The position numbers were made by a program, and so were the translations under genes. From the NCBI GenBank assembly GCA_030549495.1, contig JAUIRK010001034.1, forward strand, positions 496,001 to 560,000: 64,000 nucleotides of DNA, written 5' to 3'. Of the stretch, positions 12,301-25,136 are shown in pieces; within the stretch, counting starts at the first letter, position 1, and each line of letters opens with the position of its first letter. The stretch is from Nectonema munidae. Taxonomy: Eukaryota > Nematomorpha > Nectonematoida > Nectonematidae. A model generated the notes under the pieces. The model saw only the letters and a list, made by a program, of their open reading frames with translations, was not told the origin of the DNA and searched no databases.

Positions 12301-13735
12301 CATCCACATTTTTAAAACACATCCATATTTTTTCATATATAAGATACTCTTTAGTAGACATTAACCTTACCATTAAAACACATCCACATTTTTCCGTAAA
12401 TAAAATCATTTTTTGTTCTTTAGTAGATTTTAATAGATATTAACCTTAGCATTAAATCACAATCTCATTTTTCCATATTTAAAATACTCTTTAGTAGACA
12501 TTAACCTTACCATTAAATCACAATCTCATTTTTCCATATTTAAAATACTCTTTTGTAGAAATTAATCTTACCATTGAAACACAACAACATTTTTCCATGT
12601 TTAAAATACTCTTTAATATACATTAACCTTAACATTAAAACACATCACATTAAACACATACATATTTTTCCATATTTAAAATACTCTTTAGTAGACATTA
12701 ACCTTACCATTAAAACACATCCACATACACAACATTTTTCAATATTTAAAATACTCTTTAATAAACATTAACCTTACCATTAAAACACATCCACATTTTT
12801 AAAACACATCCAAATTTTTTCATATATAAAATACTCTTTAGTAGACATTAACCTTACCATTAAAACACATCCACATTTTTCCGTAAATAAAATCATTTTT
12901 TGTTCTTTAGTAGATTTTAATAGATATTAACCTTAGCATTAAATCACAATCTCATTTTTCCATATTTAAAATACTCTTTAGTAGACATTAACCTTAACAT
13001 TAAATCTCAATCTCATTTTTCCATATTTAAAATACTCTTTTGTAGAAATTAACCTTACCATTGAAACACAACAACATTTTTCACTGTTTAAAATACTCTT
13101 TAATATCCATTAACCTTACCATTAAAACACATCCACATTTTTAAAACACATCCATATTTTTTCATATATAAGATACTCTTTAGTAGACATTAACCTTACC
13201 ATTAAAACACATCCACATTTTTCCGTAAATAAAATCATTTTTTGTTCTTTAGTAGATTTTAATAGATATTAACCTTAGCATTAAATCACAATCTCATTTT
13301 TCCATATTAAAATACTCTTTAGTAGACATTAACCTTAACATTAAATCACAATCTCATTTTTCCATAATTAAAATACTCTTTTGTAGAAATTAATCTTACC
13401 ATTGAAACACAACAACATTTTTCCATGTTTAAAATACTCTTTAATATACATTAACCTTAACATTAAAACACATCACATTAAACACATACATATTTTTCCA
13501 TATTTAAAATACTCTTTAGTAGACATTAACCTTACCATTAAAACACATACACATTTTTCCGTAATTAAAATCATCTTTTGTTTTTTAGTAGATTTTAATA
13601 GATAATAATATTACCATTAAAACACAATCTCATTTTTCCATATTTAATATACTCTTTAATATACATTAGCCTTACTATTTAAACACAGCCACATTTTCCG
13701 TATTTAAAATACTCTTTACATTTACCAAAATCATC
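9301..13735 (+). repeat. Satellite S3, second block with 342-bp higher-order repeat
   Basis: About 4.4 kb of the 61-bp S3 family. From about 10.7 kb the monomers form a higher-order unit of 342-343 bp: TTGTTCTTTAG occurs at 10744, 11086, 11429, then 12071 and 12413, then 12900 and 13242. Two short degenerate stretches (about 11760-11900 and 12640-12740) break the register. The open frames at 12574-12771 and 13402-13605 share their first ~50 codons because they sit in duplicated repeat units; neither looks like a gene. Confidence 0.9.
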
Positions 13736-14958
13736 TTTACTAAACACTAATCTTATAAGTAAAGAAAATCAAATTAAATACAATCTAAATTAATTCAATA
13801 AATAAAAAAATCCATCAAAAAATAACCTCAGAGATCATAATAAAATAGACATTACAATCTATAAGTATACAAATCTTGAAATTATAATAAAAAGAAAAAA
13901 AAGAATATCATTCTATGCAAGGGTAAAATTATTCCTTACTATATATTGATATTTTTACATAATGATCGAAAAATTAGAAAACTCAAATCAAATACAAGTT
14001 TAATCTTCTTGAAACTTGATATTTAAAATAACCAATAAAACATATACAAAAATGATTCTTCTAACTTTAAATTAACTCATTGAGTCCCAATGTTCGCATT
14101 TGATAACATATTTAAATTAATGTTTGTCTACTAATCTGTTTAATAATCTGGCTTTATTTGAACCTCACTTGACTAATATGGCACTTAATAGGTTGAAATC
14201 AAAAATTTTAAAAATATTATTCATATACCCTAATAAAAAAACTAGAGAAAAATAAAATTAAATTAAACACATTTGTATTATTTATGGAATCAAATATCAT
14301 TAAAACAGATGTAAGTAAATTTAAAACATCATCAAGCAATATATATAGCACAGAAAGTATATATTAATTACCAGTAAATCTTGATTAGTGACAGAAAGAT
14401 GAAAACGCAACGTAAAAAGAGAGAGCTGAACAGAGAGAAAGTAAACGAAAGTAAATCAAATGCGGCAAAACCAGAAATGACGATAAAAAAGATATCTGAA
14501 AAAGAGAGCCAATGAATTTATTCATGAAGTATAAAACATATAAACATTTCCTTTTGAAGATCATAAAATAATGAACTTGAAGACATGAAATCTCTTATAC
14601 AAAGATTTTCAAGGATATCAATGTAATCTTGAGTTTGATACAAGGAAACTATGTTTTCAATAAACAAATACTTTTTCAATAGAAAAAATAAAATGCTACA
14701 ATCCTCAAGTTTGAAGGAAAAAACCTTAAAAAGAGCGTATTCATAATGTATACTTGATTCTTTAATTCAATACTAAATATACAAATCTAATATAAGCAAT
14801 ATATTAAAAAGTATATGAATAAAAATTTATTTATGAATGAAAATTCAGATAAGGAGCAAATTAGTTCCCCAATTAATACTTCAATTTTAAATAGAAGAAA
14901 TAAAGTCCAAGATTCATCAAGATTGATTGAATAAACAAATTTCTAATAAAATTTTATT
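13736..14958. other. Non-repetitive AT-rich island inside the satellite complex
   Basis: About 1.2 kb with no obvious tandem structure, between S3 blocks. I see no open frame of useful length, no transposon ends and no RNA gene. It could be the remnant of an inserted or ancestral unique sequence. Confidence 0.6.
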
Positions 14959-15298
14959 CACAATATATGTTTAAAATCCTCTTTAGTAGACATTAATCTT
15001 ACCATTAAAACACAACCACATTTTTCCGTAATTAAAATACTTTTAAAATGGACATTAAACTTAACAAACACAACCACATTTTTCCGTATTTAAAATACTC
15101 TTTAGTAGACATTAACCTTACCATTAAAACACAACCACATTTTTAAAACACATCCATATTTTGCCTATTTAAAATACTCTTTAGTAGACATTAACCTTAC
15201 CATTAAAACACAATCTCATTTTTCCATATTTAATATACTCTTTAATATACATTAGCTTTACCATTAAAACACAACCACATTATTCTGTATTTAAAATA
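14959..15298 (+). repeat. Satellite S3, third short block
   Basis: Five or so S3 monomers (CATTAACCTTACCATTAAAA phrase) in the same orientation as the earlier blocks. The block ends abruptly at the reverse-oriented S1 array. Confidence 0.85.
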
Positions 15299-18200
15299 AC
15301 GCTGTGACGCTGTAACACTGCAAATGTTCACAATTATAAAGACACTACCATATCCCATATACATTATATATATATATATTTTTAAAAACTATCACAGTTT
15401 CCTCATATACTATCTATGTTTTTGGATATGTGACACAGTGAAACACGGATTTCTCCTATACTTTATTGGAGGTGTGACGCTGTGACACTGCAAATGTTAA
15501 CAATTATAAAGGCACTACCATATCCCCTATACATTATATATTTTTTTATAAAGTATCACTGTTTTCTAATACTATCTAATTTTTTGGCTGTGTGACGCTG
15601 TTTGACACTTATATAACCTATACTTTATTGGAGGTGTGACGCTGTGACATTGCAAATGTTATCAATTATAAAGGCACTACGATATATATATATAATATAT
15701 CCACTATATGTTATATATTTTTTTATAAAGTATCACTGTTTTCTCATACTATCTATGTTTTGGGATGTGTGACGCTGTGTGACACTGATATATCATATAC
15801 TTCCTATACTTTATTGGAGGTGTGACGCTAAGACGCTGTGACACTACAAATGTTCACAATTATAAATGCACTACCATATTACCTATTATTAAATATGTTT
15901 TTTGGATGAGTGACGCTGCGTGACACTGATTTATCCTATACTTCCTATACTTTATTGGAGGTGTGACGCTGTGACGCTGTGACACTACAAATGTTCACAA
16001 TTATAAAGGCACTGCTATATTACCTAATACTATCTATGTTTTTTGGATGAGTGACGCTGCGTGACACTGATTTATCCTATACTTCCTATACTTTATTGGA
16101 AGTGTGACGCTGTGACGCTGTGACACTGCAAATGTTAACAATTATAAAGGCACTACCATATCCCCTATACATTATATATTTTTTTTATAAAGTATCACTG
16201 TTTTCTAATACTATCTAATTTTTTGGCTGTGTGACGCTGTTTGACACTTATATAACCTATACTTTATTGGAGGTGTGACGCTGTGACATTGCAAATGTTA
16301 TCAATTATAAAGGCACTACCATATATATATAATATATCCACTATATGTTATATATTTTTTTTATAAAGTATCACTGTTTTCTCATACTATCTATGTTTTG
16401 GGCTGTGTGACGCTGTGTGACACTGATATATCATATACTTCCTATACTTTATTGGAGGTGTGACGCTAAGACGCTGTGACACTACAAATGTTCACAGTTA
16501 TAAAGGCACTGCTATATTACCTATTATTATCTATGTTTTTTGGATGAGTGACGCTGCGTGACAATGATTTATCCTATACTTCCTATACTTTATTGGAGGT
16601 TTGACGCTGTGACACTACAAATGTTCACAATTATAAAGGCACTGCTATATTACCTAATACTATATATATTTTTTGGATGAGTGACGCTGCGTGACACTGA
16701 TTTATCCTATACTTCCTATACTTTATTGGAGGTGTGACGCTGTGACACTACAAATGTTCACAATTATAAATGCACTACCATATTACCTATTATTAAATAT
16801 GTTTTTTGGATGAGTGACGCTGCGTGACACTGATTTATCCTATACTTCCTATACTTTATTGGAGGTGTGACGCTGTGACGCTGTGACACTACAAATGTTC
16901 ACAATTATAAAGGCACTGCTATATTACCTAATACTATCTATGTTTTTTGGATGAGTGATGCTGCGTGACACTGATTTATCCTATACTTCCTATACTTTAT
17001 TGGATGTGTGACGCTGTGACACTGCAAATGTTAACAATTATAAAGGCACTACCATATCCCCTATACATTATATATTTTTTTTATAAAGTATCACTGTTTT
17101 CTAATACTATCTAATTTTTTAGCTGAGTGACGCTGTTTGACACTTATATAACCTATACTTTATTGGTGGTGTGACGCTGTGACATTGCAAATGTTATCAA
17201 TTATAAAGGCACTACCATATATATATAATATATCCACTATATGTTATATATTTTTTTTATAAAGTATCACTGTTTTCTCATACTATCTATGTTTTGGGCT
17301 GTGTGACGCTGTGTGACACTGATATATCATATACTTCCTATACTTTATTGGAGGTGTGACGCTAAGACGCTGTGACACTACAAATGTTCACAGTTATAAA
17401 GGCACTGCTATATTACCTATTATTATCTATGTTTTTTGGATGAGTGACGCTGCGTGACAATGATTTATCCTATACTTCCTATACTTTATTGGAGGTTTGA
17501 CGCTGTGACACTACAAATGTTCACAATTATAAAGGCACTGCTATATTACCTAATACTATATATATTTTTTGGATGAGTGACGCTGCGTGACACTGATTTA
17601 TCCTATACTTCCTATACTTTATTGGAGGTGTGACGCTGTGACACTACAAATGTTCACAATTATAAATGCACTACCATATTACCTATTATTAAATATGTTT
17701 TTTGGATGAGTGACGCTGCGTGACACTGATTTATCCTATACTTCCTATACTTTATTGGAGGTGTGACGCTGTGACGCTGTGACACTACAAATGTTCACAA
17801 TTATAAAGGCACTGCTATATTACCTAATACTATCTATGTTTTTTGGATGAGTGATGCTGCGTGACACTGATTTATCCTATACTTCCTATACTTTATTGGA
17901 TGTGTGACGCTGTGACACTGTAAATGTTAACAATTATAAAGGCACTACCATATCCCCTATACATTATATATTTTTTTTATAAAGTATCACTGTTTTCTAA
18001 TACTATCTAATTTTTTGGCTGTGTGACGCTGTTTGACACTTATATAACCTATACTTTATTGGAGGTGTGACGCTGTGACATTGCAAATGTTATCAATTAT
18101 AAAGGCACTACCATATATATATAATATATCCACTATATGTTATATATTTTTTTTATAAAGTATCACTGTTTTCTCATACTATCTATGTTTTGGGCTGTGT

Positions 18201-21200
18201 GACGCTGTGTGACACTGATATATCATATACTTCCTATACTTTATTGGAGGTGTGACGCTAAGACGCTGTGACACTACAAATGTTCACAGTTATAAAGGCA
18301 CTGCTATATTACCTATTATTATCTATGTTTTTTGGATGAGTGACGCTGCGTGACAATGATTTATCCTATACTTCCTATACTTTATTGGAGGTTTGACGCT
18401 GTGACACTACAAATGTTCACAATTATAAAGGCACTGCTATATTACCTAATACTATATATATTTTTTGGATGAGTGACGCTGCGTGACACTGATTTATCCT
18501 ATACTTCCTATACTTTATTGGAGGTGTGACGCTGTGACACTACAAATGTTCACAATTATAAATGCACTACCATATTACCTATTATTAAATATGTTTTTTG
18601 GATGAGTGACGCTGCGTGACACTGATTTATCCTATACTTCCTATACTTTATTGGAGGTGTGACGCTGTGACGCTGTGACACTACAAATGTTCACAATTAT
18701 AAAGGCACTGCTATATTACCTAATACTATCTATGTTTTTTGGATGAGTGATGCTGCGTGACACTGATTTATCCTATACTTCCTATACTTTATTGGATGTG
18801 TGACGCTGTGACACTGCAAATGTTAACAATTATAAAGGCACTACCATATCCCCTATACATTATATTTTTTTTATAAAGTATCACTGTTTTCTAATACTAT
18901 CTAATTTTTTAGCTGAGTGACGCTGTTTGACACTTATATAACCTATACTTTATTGGAGGTGTGACGCTGTGACATTGCAAATGTTATCAATTATAAAGGC
19001 ACTACCATATATATATAATATATCCACTATATGTTATATATTTTTTTTATAAAGTATCACTGTTTTCTCATACTATCTATGTTTTGGGCTGTGTGACACT
19101 GATATATCATATACTTCCTATACTTTATTGGAGGTGTGACGCTGTGACGCTGTGACACTACAAATGTTCACAATTATAAAGGCACTTCTATATTACCTAA
19201 TACTATCTATGTTTTTTGGATGAGTGACGCTGCGTGACACTGATTTATCCTATACTTCCTATATTTTATTAGAGGTGTGACGCTGTGACGCTACAAATGT
19301 TCACAATTATAAAGGCACTTCTATATTACCTAATACTATCTATGTTTTTTGGATGAGTGACGCTCCGTGACACTGATTTATCCTATACTTCCTATACTTT
19401 ATTTGAGGTGTGACGCTGTGACACTACAAATGTTCACAATTATAAAGGCACTGCTATATTACCTAATACTATCTATGTTTTTTGGATGAGTGACGCTGCG
19501 TGACACTGATTTATCCTATACTTCCTATACTTTATTGGATGTGTGACGCTGTGACACTGCAAATGTTAACAATTATAAAGGCACTACCATATCCCCTATA
19601 CATTATATATTTTTTTTATAAAGTAATGTTTTCAATACTATCTAGTTTTTAGCGGGAGGCTAATACTATCTATACTTTATTAGCTGTGTGACGCTGTGAC
19701 ATTGCAAATGTTATCAATTATAAAGGCACTACCATATATATATAATATATCCACTATATGTTATATATTTTTTTTATAAAGTATCACTGTTTTCTCATAC
19801 TATCTATGTTTTGGGCTGTGTGACGCTGTGTGACACTGATATATCATATACTTCCTATACTTTATTGGAGGTGTGACGCTAAGACGCTGTGACACTACAA
19901 ATGTTCACAGTTATAAAGGCACTGCTATATTACCTATTATTATCTATGTTTTTTGGATGAGTGACGCTGCGTGACAATGATTTATCCTATACTTCCTATA
20001 CTTTATTGGAGGTTTGACGCTGTGACACTACAAATGTTCACAATTATAAAGGCACTGCTATATTACCTAATACTATATATATTTTTTGGATGAGTGACGC
20101 TGCGTGACACTGATTTATCCTATACTTCCTATACTTTATTGGAGGTGTGACGCTGTGACACTACAAATGTTCACAATTATAAATGCACTACCATATTACC
20201 TATTATTAAATATGTTTTTTGGATGAGTGACGCTGCGTGACACTGATTTATCCTATACTTCCTATACTTTATTGGAGGTGTGACGCTGTGACGCTGTGAC
20301 ACTACAAATGTTCACAATTATAAAGGCACTGCTATATTACCTAATACTATCTATGTTTTTTGGATGAGTGATGCTGCGTGACACTGATTTATCCTATACT
20401 TCCTATACTTTATTGGATGTGTGACGCTGTGACACTGCAAATGTTAACAATTATAAAGGCACTACCATATCCCCTATACATTATATATTTTTTTTATAAA
20501 GTATCACTGTTTTCTAATACTATCTAATTTTTTGGCTGTGTGACGCTGTTTGACACTTATATAACCTATACTTTATTGGAGGTGTGACGCTGTGACATTG
20601 CAAATGTTATCAATTATAAAGGCACTACCATATATATATAATATATCCACTATATGTTATATATTTTTTTTATAAAGTATCACTGTTTTCTCATACTATC
20701 TATGTTTTGGGCTGTGTGACGCTGTGTGACACTGATATATCATATACTTCCTATACTTTATTGGAGGTGTGACGCTAAGACGCTGTGACACTACAAATGT
20801 TCACAGTTATAAAGGCACTGCTATATTACCTATTATTATCTATGTTTTTTGGATGAGTGACGCTGCGTGACAATGATTTATCCTATACTTCCTATACTTT
20901 ATTGGAGGTTTGACGCTGTGACACTACAAATGTTCACAATTATAAAGGCACTGCTATATTACCTAATACTATATATATTTTTTGGATGAGTGACGCTGCG
21001 TGACACTGATTTATCCTATACTTCCTATACTTTATTGGAGGTGTGACGCTGTGACACTACAAATGTTCACAATTATAAATGCACTACCATATTACCTATT
21101 ATTAAATATGTTTTTTGTATGAGTGACGCTGCGTGACACTGATTTATCCTATACTTCCTATACTTTATTGGAGGTGTGACGCTGTGACGCTGTGACACTA

Positions 21201-21943
21201 CAAATGTTCACAATTATAAAGGCACTGCTATATTACCTAATACTATCTATGTTTTTTGGATGAGTGATGCTGCGTGACACTGATTTATCCTATACTTCCT
21301 ATACTTTATTGGATGTGTGACGCTGTGACACTGCAAATGTTAACAATTATAAAGGCACTACCATATCAACTATACATTATATATTTTTTTTATAAAGTAT
21401 CACTGTTTTCTAATACTATCTAATTTTTTAGCTGAGTGACGCTGTTTGACACTTATATAACCTATACTTTATTGGAGGTGTGACGCTGTGACATTGCAAA
21501 TGTTATCAATTATAAAGGCACTACCATATATATATAATATATCCACTATATGTTATATTTTTTTTTATAAAGTATCACTGTTTTCTCATACTATCTATGT
21601 TTTGGGCTGTGTGACACTGATATATCATATACTTCCTATACTTTATTAGAGGTGTGACGCTGTGACGCTGTGACACTACAAATGTTCACAATTATAAAAG
21701 CACTTCTATATTACCTAATACTATCTATGTTTTTTGGATGAGTGACGCTGCGTGACACTGATTTATCCTATACTTCCTATATTTTATTAGAGGTGTGACG
21801 CTGTGACGCTACAAATGTTCACAATTATAAAGGCACTTCTATATTACCTAATACTATCTATGTTTTTTGGATGAGTGACGCTCCGTGACACTGATTTATC
21901 CTATACTTCCTATACTTTATTTGAGGTGTGACGCTGTGACACT
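15299..21943 (-). repeat. Satellite S1, reverse array with 896-bp higher-order repeat
   Basis: This array is the reverse complement of the 2.1-4.6 kb satellite: GTGACGCTGCGTGACACTGA, TCCTATACTTCCTATACTTT and GGAGGTGTGACGCTGTGACG recur throughout. A landmark (TATCCCCTATACATTATAT) occurs at 15521, 16159, 17055, 17951, 18847, 19590 and 20468, and a variant at 21364. Four of these spacings are exactly 896 bp; the others are 638, 743 and 878. One 896-bp unit holds about six distinct monomers, two of them carrying extra TATA-rich insertions (CACTATATGTTATATA). The array stops near 21943 in the middle of a monomer. Confidence 0.95.
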
Positions 21944-23005
21944 GTAAGTATTTAGAATTATACCATCAATAACGTATCCTGCAATTGTCAGTGTAGGAAT
22001 TGACATTTAATGATCGAATGAAATGTTTTTAAATATATTGACGTCAAATCAAATCAATTGAAACTAATGTGAAATTATATTATTAACTGCATAAATGACA
22101 GTTTTTAAACTAATCAATTAACTTAAAAATCGTTATTGACTAGTGCATAATTTTTATAGTGACAAACTTTGACACATATCCCATTCCAAAATGCTATACT
22201 TTAATATTGTGACATCATGACACCTTTCCAAATTTATGTAAAACAAAAATTCGTCGCTAGAGTGGTCAGTATATAGAAATCTACAACCAAGTATACAACA
22301 TATTAGACTAATTTTCGATTTAATTATTAGAATAATTAAAACGTTTACTTATTGATTTTATATTTAGAAACGAAGTACGATCGAGAAATTAAAAGTATAT
22401 ATGAAGAATATAGATAAAATTGACAATTTATTATATTTATTTTGAGATTGTATGGTTCAACAAATTTAGTATTTCATCGTGGTGTGTCAATCGAAAAGAA
22501 GACAGGACCAACAACCATTGCGAAGGATAGAATAACTCGTAAGCAATTTTCATTGGCTCATCACAATATTATATTTCAAGGCTAAATGCTCTACTTCCAT
22601 ACCACAAATTATAATATTTGGGAAGTAATGCTTTTTTTATATATAAAAAAGTAGAACAAAAGTAATAGAAATGAGAAAATTTGAAAGAAATAAGAAGAAC
22701 CCATAAGAAGAACCATCCAAAGATAAACGAAACTGACTTCTAAGAAAGCTAAGATGTAAAGAAAATAATAAATTGCATATATTTGTATCAAATTTTTTTT
22801 GCAATGTTTCAGATCTGAAAAATTGATCAAAAGTTTCAGTATAGTAGAGTGAGGAAGGTTTTGATCTTTTATTTAGAATAAAAATCTAAAATCTTTTTTT
22901 ATTATAATTACCGCATCAGCTTGTGTGTAAGTGTGCTGCGTATATAATCCTCAACTTTATAAACAACGATAAGAGATATCAAATTCATGAGTATGTGATA
23001 AGAAG
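21944..23005. other. AT-rich intergenic DNA beside the satellite
   Basis: No gene is supported. A weak GTGACATCATGACACC motif near 22200 resembles the satellite core and may be a decayed monomer. The hydrophobic open frame at 22609-22830 on the - strand looks like chance. Confidence 0.5.
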
Positions 23006-23623
23006 TCAGTCCATGAAAAGAGAATAAAAACAAGACTTTTTGTCGTTTATGCAAACTTTTCTCTCACGCCAAATCATTTGATCCCATTCAAACTTTTTCT
23101 TTGCATTGAAACTTTTTGAACGCAATTTTCTATATCGTGAATCTAAAGAACTGTCTGTATTTAATCTCTTTACACTGAAATGATTCTTGTTCCGGGCAAA
23201 GTGTGCGTTTGTTTCGAGTTGTATTTTAGTGGGTTGTTGGGCTCTATTTCCAAGATTATCGGTTGTCCTGAGAAAATTCCTGCAGTTGGAGTTCATAAAA
23301 AGCTTGGGGGTGGAGGCGGATATGTTCATATCTCTTGTATAGCTGAGTGTATACAACAGGATTTGCAGGACTTACATGAGATGAGAGCCTTTTTATGCAC
23401 TTCGCTAACTCCGCAGCTCTGCTCTCCATTGAGCGTCCTTTCGAAATGGAGTGCTTTGTTTTCAATGACAAGCTTTGTTCTTTTTGAATGCATTTCTGCC
23501 TTATTTGTATTTTCTCTTTCGTATTATTTAACAAGATACGCACTATTACTTGCATGTTATTTAGGAAATGAAAGCAGTTCTACTACTATCTCATTTGATG
23601 CAGTCGAAAAGAATAGACATTAG
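23006..23623. other. GC-richer island with overlapping unidentified ORFs on both strands
   Basis: This ~600-bp stretch is visibly richer in G and C than its surroundings. It holds open frames of 147 codons on the + strand (23180-23623) and of 116 and 99 codons on the - strand (23006-23356, 23256-23555). The + frame has a glycine run, several cysteines and a hydrophobic C-terminal half (around residues 95-130). The 99-codon - frame contains the segment KRLSSHVSPANPVVYTQLYK. I recognise no family in any frame. It could be a decayed or retrocopied gene, or an exon I cannot identify; which strand, if any, was coding is undecided. Confidence 0.3.
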
Positions 23624-23721
23624 TATAATGCTTTAAAATCAGTTAAAGAAAATTTTACCCTAGAGTTTAATGGCAGATTCTATTAGTTTGCAAACATATT
23701 TCACACTCATGGTAAACTTTG

Positions 23722-23880
23722 ACTCATGGTACTTCATAGAGCTCGTGATAAGGTATTGGTTCTTGATACCACAAGGTCTTGGTTTCGAATCCTTTCCTTT
23801 GTGGGGAACTGCATGAAGCTTTGAAAGTTTGCATTTAAGACGATTAATAAAATCAAACTTATCCTCTCAATTGCTGATTA
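23722..23880 (+). mobile_element. tRNA-derived SINE
   Basis: A tRNA-like head is visible: GCTCGTGATAAGGTATTGG resembles an A box, and GGTTTCGAATCC at about 23781-23792 is a B box. The tail follows to about 23880. The head differs from the other SINE heads in the window, so it is probably a separate family. Confidence 0.5.
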
Positions 23881-23934
23881 TTTGCAAAGTTATGTGAGGA
23901 TAATGATGAGGCATTCAATCATTTGCTTTTGCAC

Positions 23935-24754
23935 TGATTTTGAAGGTAAGGTACTTGCTTAACAAGAGGAAATCGTTTGCAACGACTGGTTGACTTTTTT
24001 TTTTGCTTTCAAGCCAAATTAGAACTATTCAAATCTTCACTGGAACGTAAGGATTTCAAATATTTTTCAAACTTGTAAGTGGTGAAGGAATCTGAATGTA
24101 TATATCAAAATGTGATTTGGAAATATATATTGAACATCCTGACAAGTTAAGAGAGGATTTTAAAGTCTTTTGAGGACTTGGAAAATATGCACATTGTTGA
24201 ATGGCTTATCAATCCTTTTGCTATGAAAATAGAGAATGATGAAAGCGATTTAAGAGATGAACTTCTTGAAATGCATTTTGATTTTGAAGCTGAAATGTTA
24301 TTCAAATATAAAAGTCTCAGCGAATATTGGAACAATATTGATACTATAATTAAATAGCCTAAGTGGTGAAAAACAGCTGAGCCATTTTTACTTTCTTTTC
24401 CAACTACTTATATGGTTGAAACAGGATTTAGTCACGCTAACGCAAGTTTAACCAAAAAAAGAAATAAACTCATCTTGGGGAAAGGTGGTGATTTCGATTA
24501 AAGCTGATGAATTTTAAACCATTATATATCAAGTGATTGATTAAATGCTCACCAAATACATCCATCTCATTAAGTCGTTGAGTTTGTATGATAACTTATT
24601 TTTCATAAGTTTCTTTTGTTAACTATTTCAATAAAAACTGAATTTGTTATAATTATGTTGTAATTATGTTATAATATACATATTTTTTGAAGGGTCAAAA
24701 CAAACTTAAAAACATCCAGAGGGGTCAACAAGTCAAAAAGTTTCGAGACCCCTG
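23935..24754 (+). mobile_element. hAT transposase relic (ZBED5/FAM200-like)
   Basis: Interrupted frames on the + strand read as the C-terminal part of a hAT transposase. A stretch near 24140-24350 contains EDLENMHIVEWLINPF and LSEYWNN. Near 24390-24480 there is YMVETGFSHANASLTKK, matching the dimerisation-domain signature (S/A-x-V/E-x-x-F-S) of the ZBED5/SCAND3 group. The right end reads GTTTCGAGACCCCTG (to 24754), a typical hAT terminus; no matching left end was found. Several stops and frameshifts show it is dead. It lies in intergenic DNA upstream of the SLC6 exons. Confidence 0.65.
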
Positions 24755-24819
24755 TCTTAAGTCATTTTGAATGAAATTTATATTAGTTTCAATTCGATAA
24801 CAACTACAGTTATAAGAAC

Positions 24820-24825
24820 TTTATT
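24820..24825 (-). promoter_or_regulatory. Possible polyadenylation signal AATAAA for the antisense gene
   Basis: TTTATT on the + strand reads AATAAA on the - strand, about 120 bp downstream of the candidate stop codon. Such hexamers are common by chance in AT-rich DNA. Confidence 0.25.
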
Positions 24826-24943
24826 AGAGTTACAATATTTAAGAAGGTCGTATTTAAGTACAAATTCTTGAGTATATGTGAAAATTAAATGAATGGTGAA
24901 AGTGTTCACTAATAATAATTAAAATAAAATGATTTGATGGAAA

Positions 24944-25136
24944 TCATATTTGATATTCGAGAAAAGATTTTGAAAAGGAAAATCTTCCAGGTATTTCTTT
25001 TGTCATTATCATTCGATCTTTTTTAGAAATAGAGTGATCAATTCTTCTAAAAGTATTATGGAGTTCGGAAGCATTCAATGGGAACTCGCCATCCTTCTCT
25101 TTGTAACTTGGTTCATCATTTTTTTTTCTGTCAGAA
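24944..25136 (-). CDS. Candidate terminal exon of the antisense gene
   Basis: It follows an acceptor ending TTCCAG and encodes 63 hydrophilic residues, including FPLNASELHNTFRRIDHSIS and ending FLEYQI, then a stop. The phase is complementary to the candidate exon 1. Confidence 0.35.

Noticed and set aside
5619-13605. Short open frames of 60-76 codons inside the satellites (5619, 6029, 8104, 12574, 13402)
   Set aside because: They are read-through of tandem monomers; the 12574 and 13402 frames share their first part only because the repeat unit is duplicated.
9301-13735. Regular repeats resembling a CRISPR array
   Set aside because: The whole 61-bp unit is repeated with no unique spacers, and the region is nuclear satellite DNA.
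2071-21943. Classic transposon with S1 as exact terminal inverted repeats
   Set aside because: The outer edges of the two arms stop at different monomer positions and I found no flanking duplication, so I report it as a possible fold-back-like structure, not an established element.
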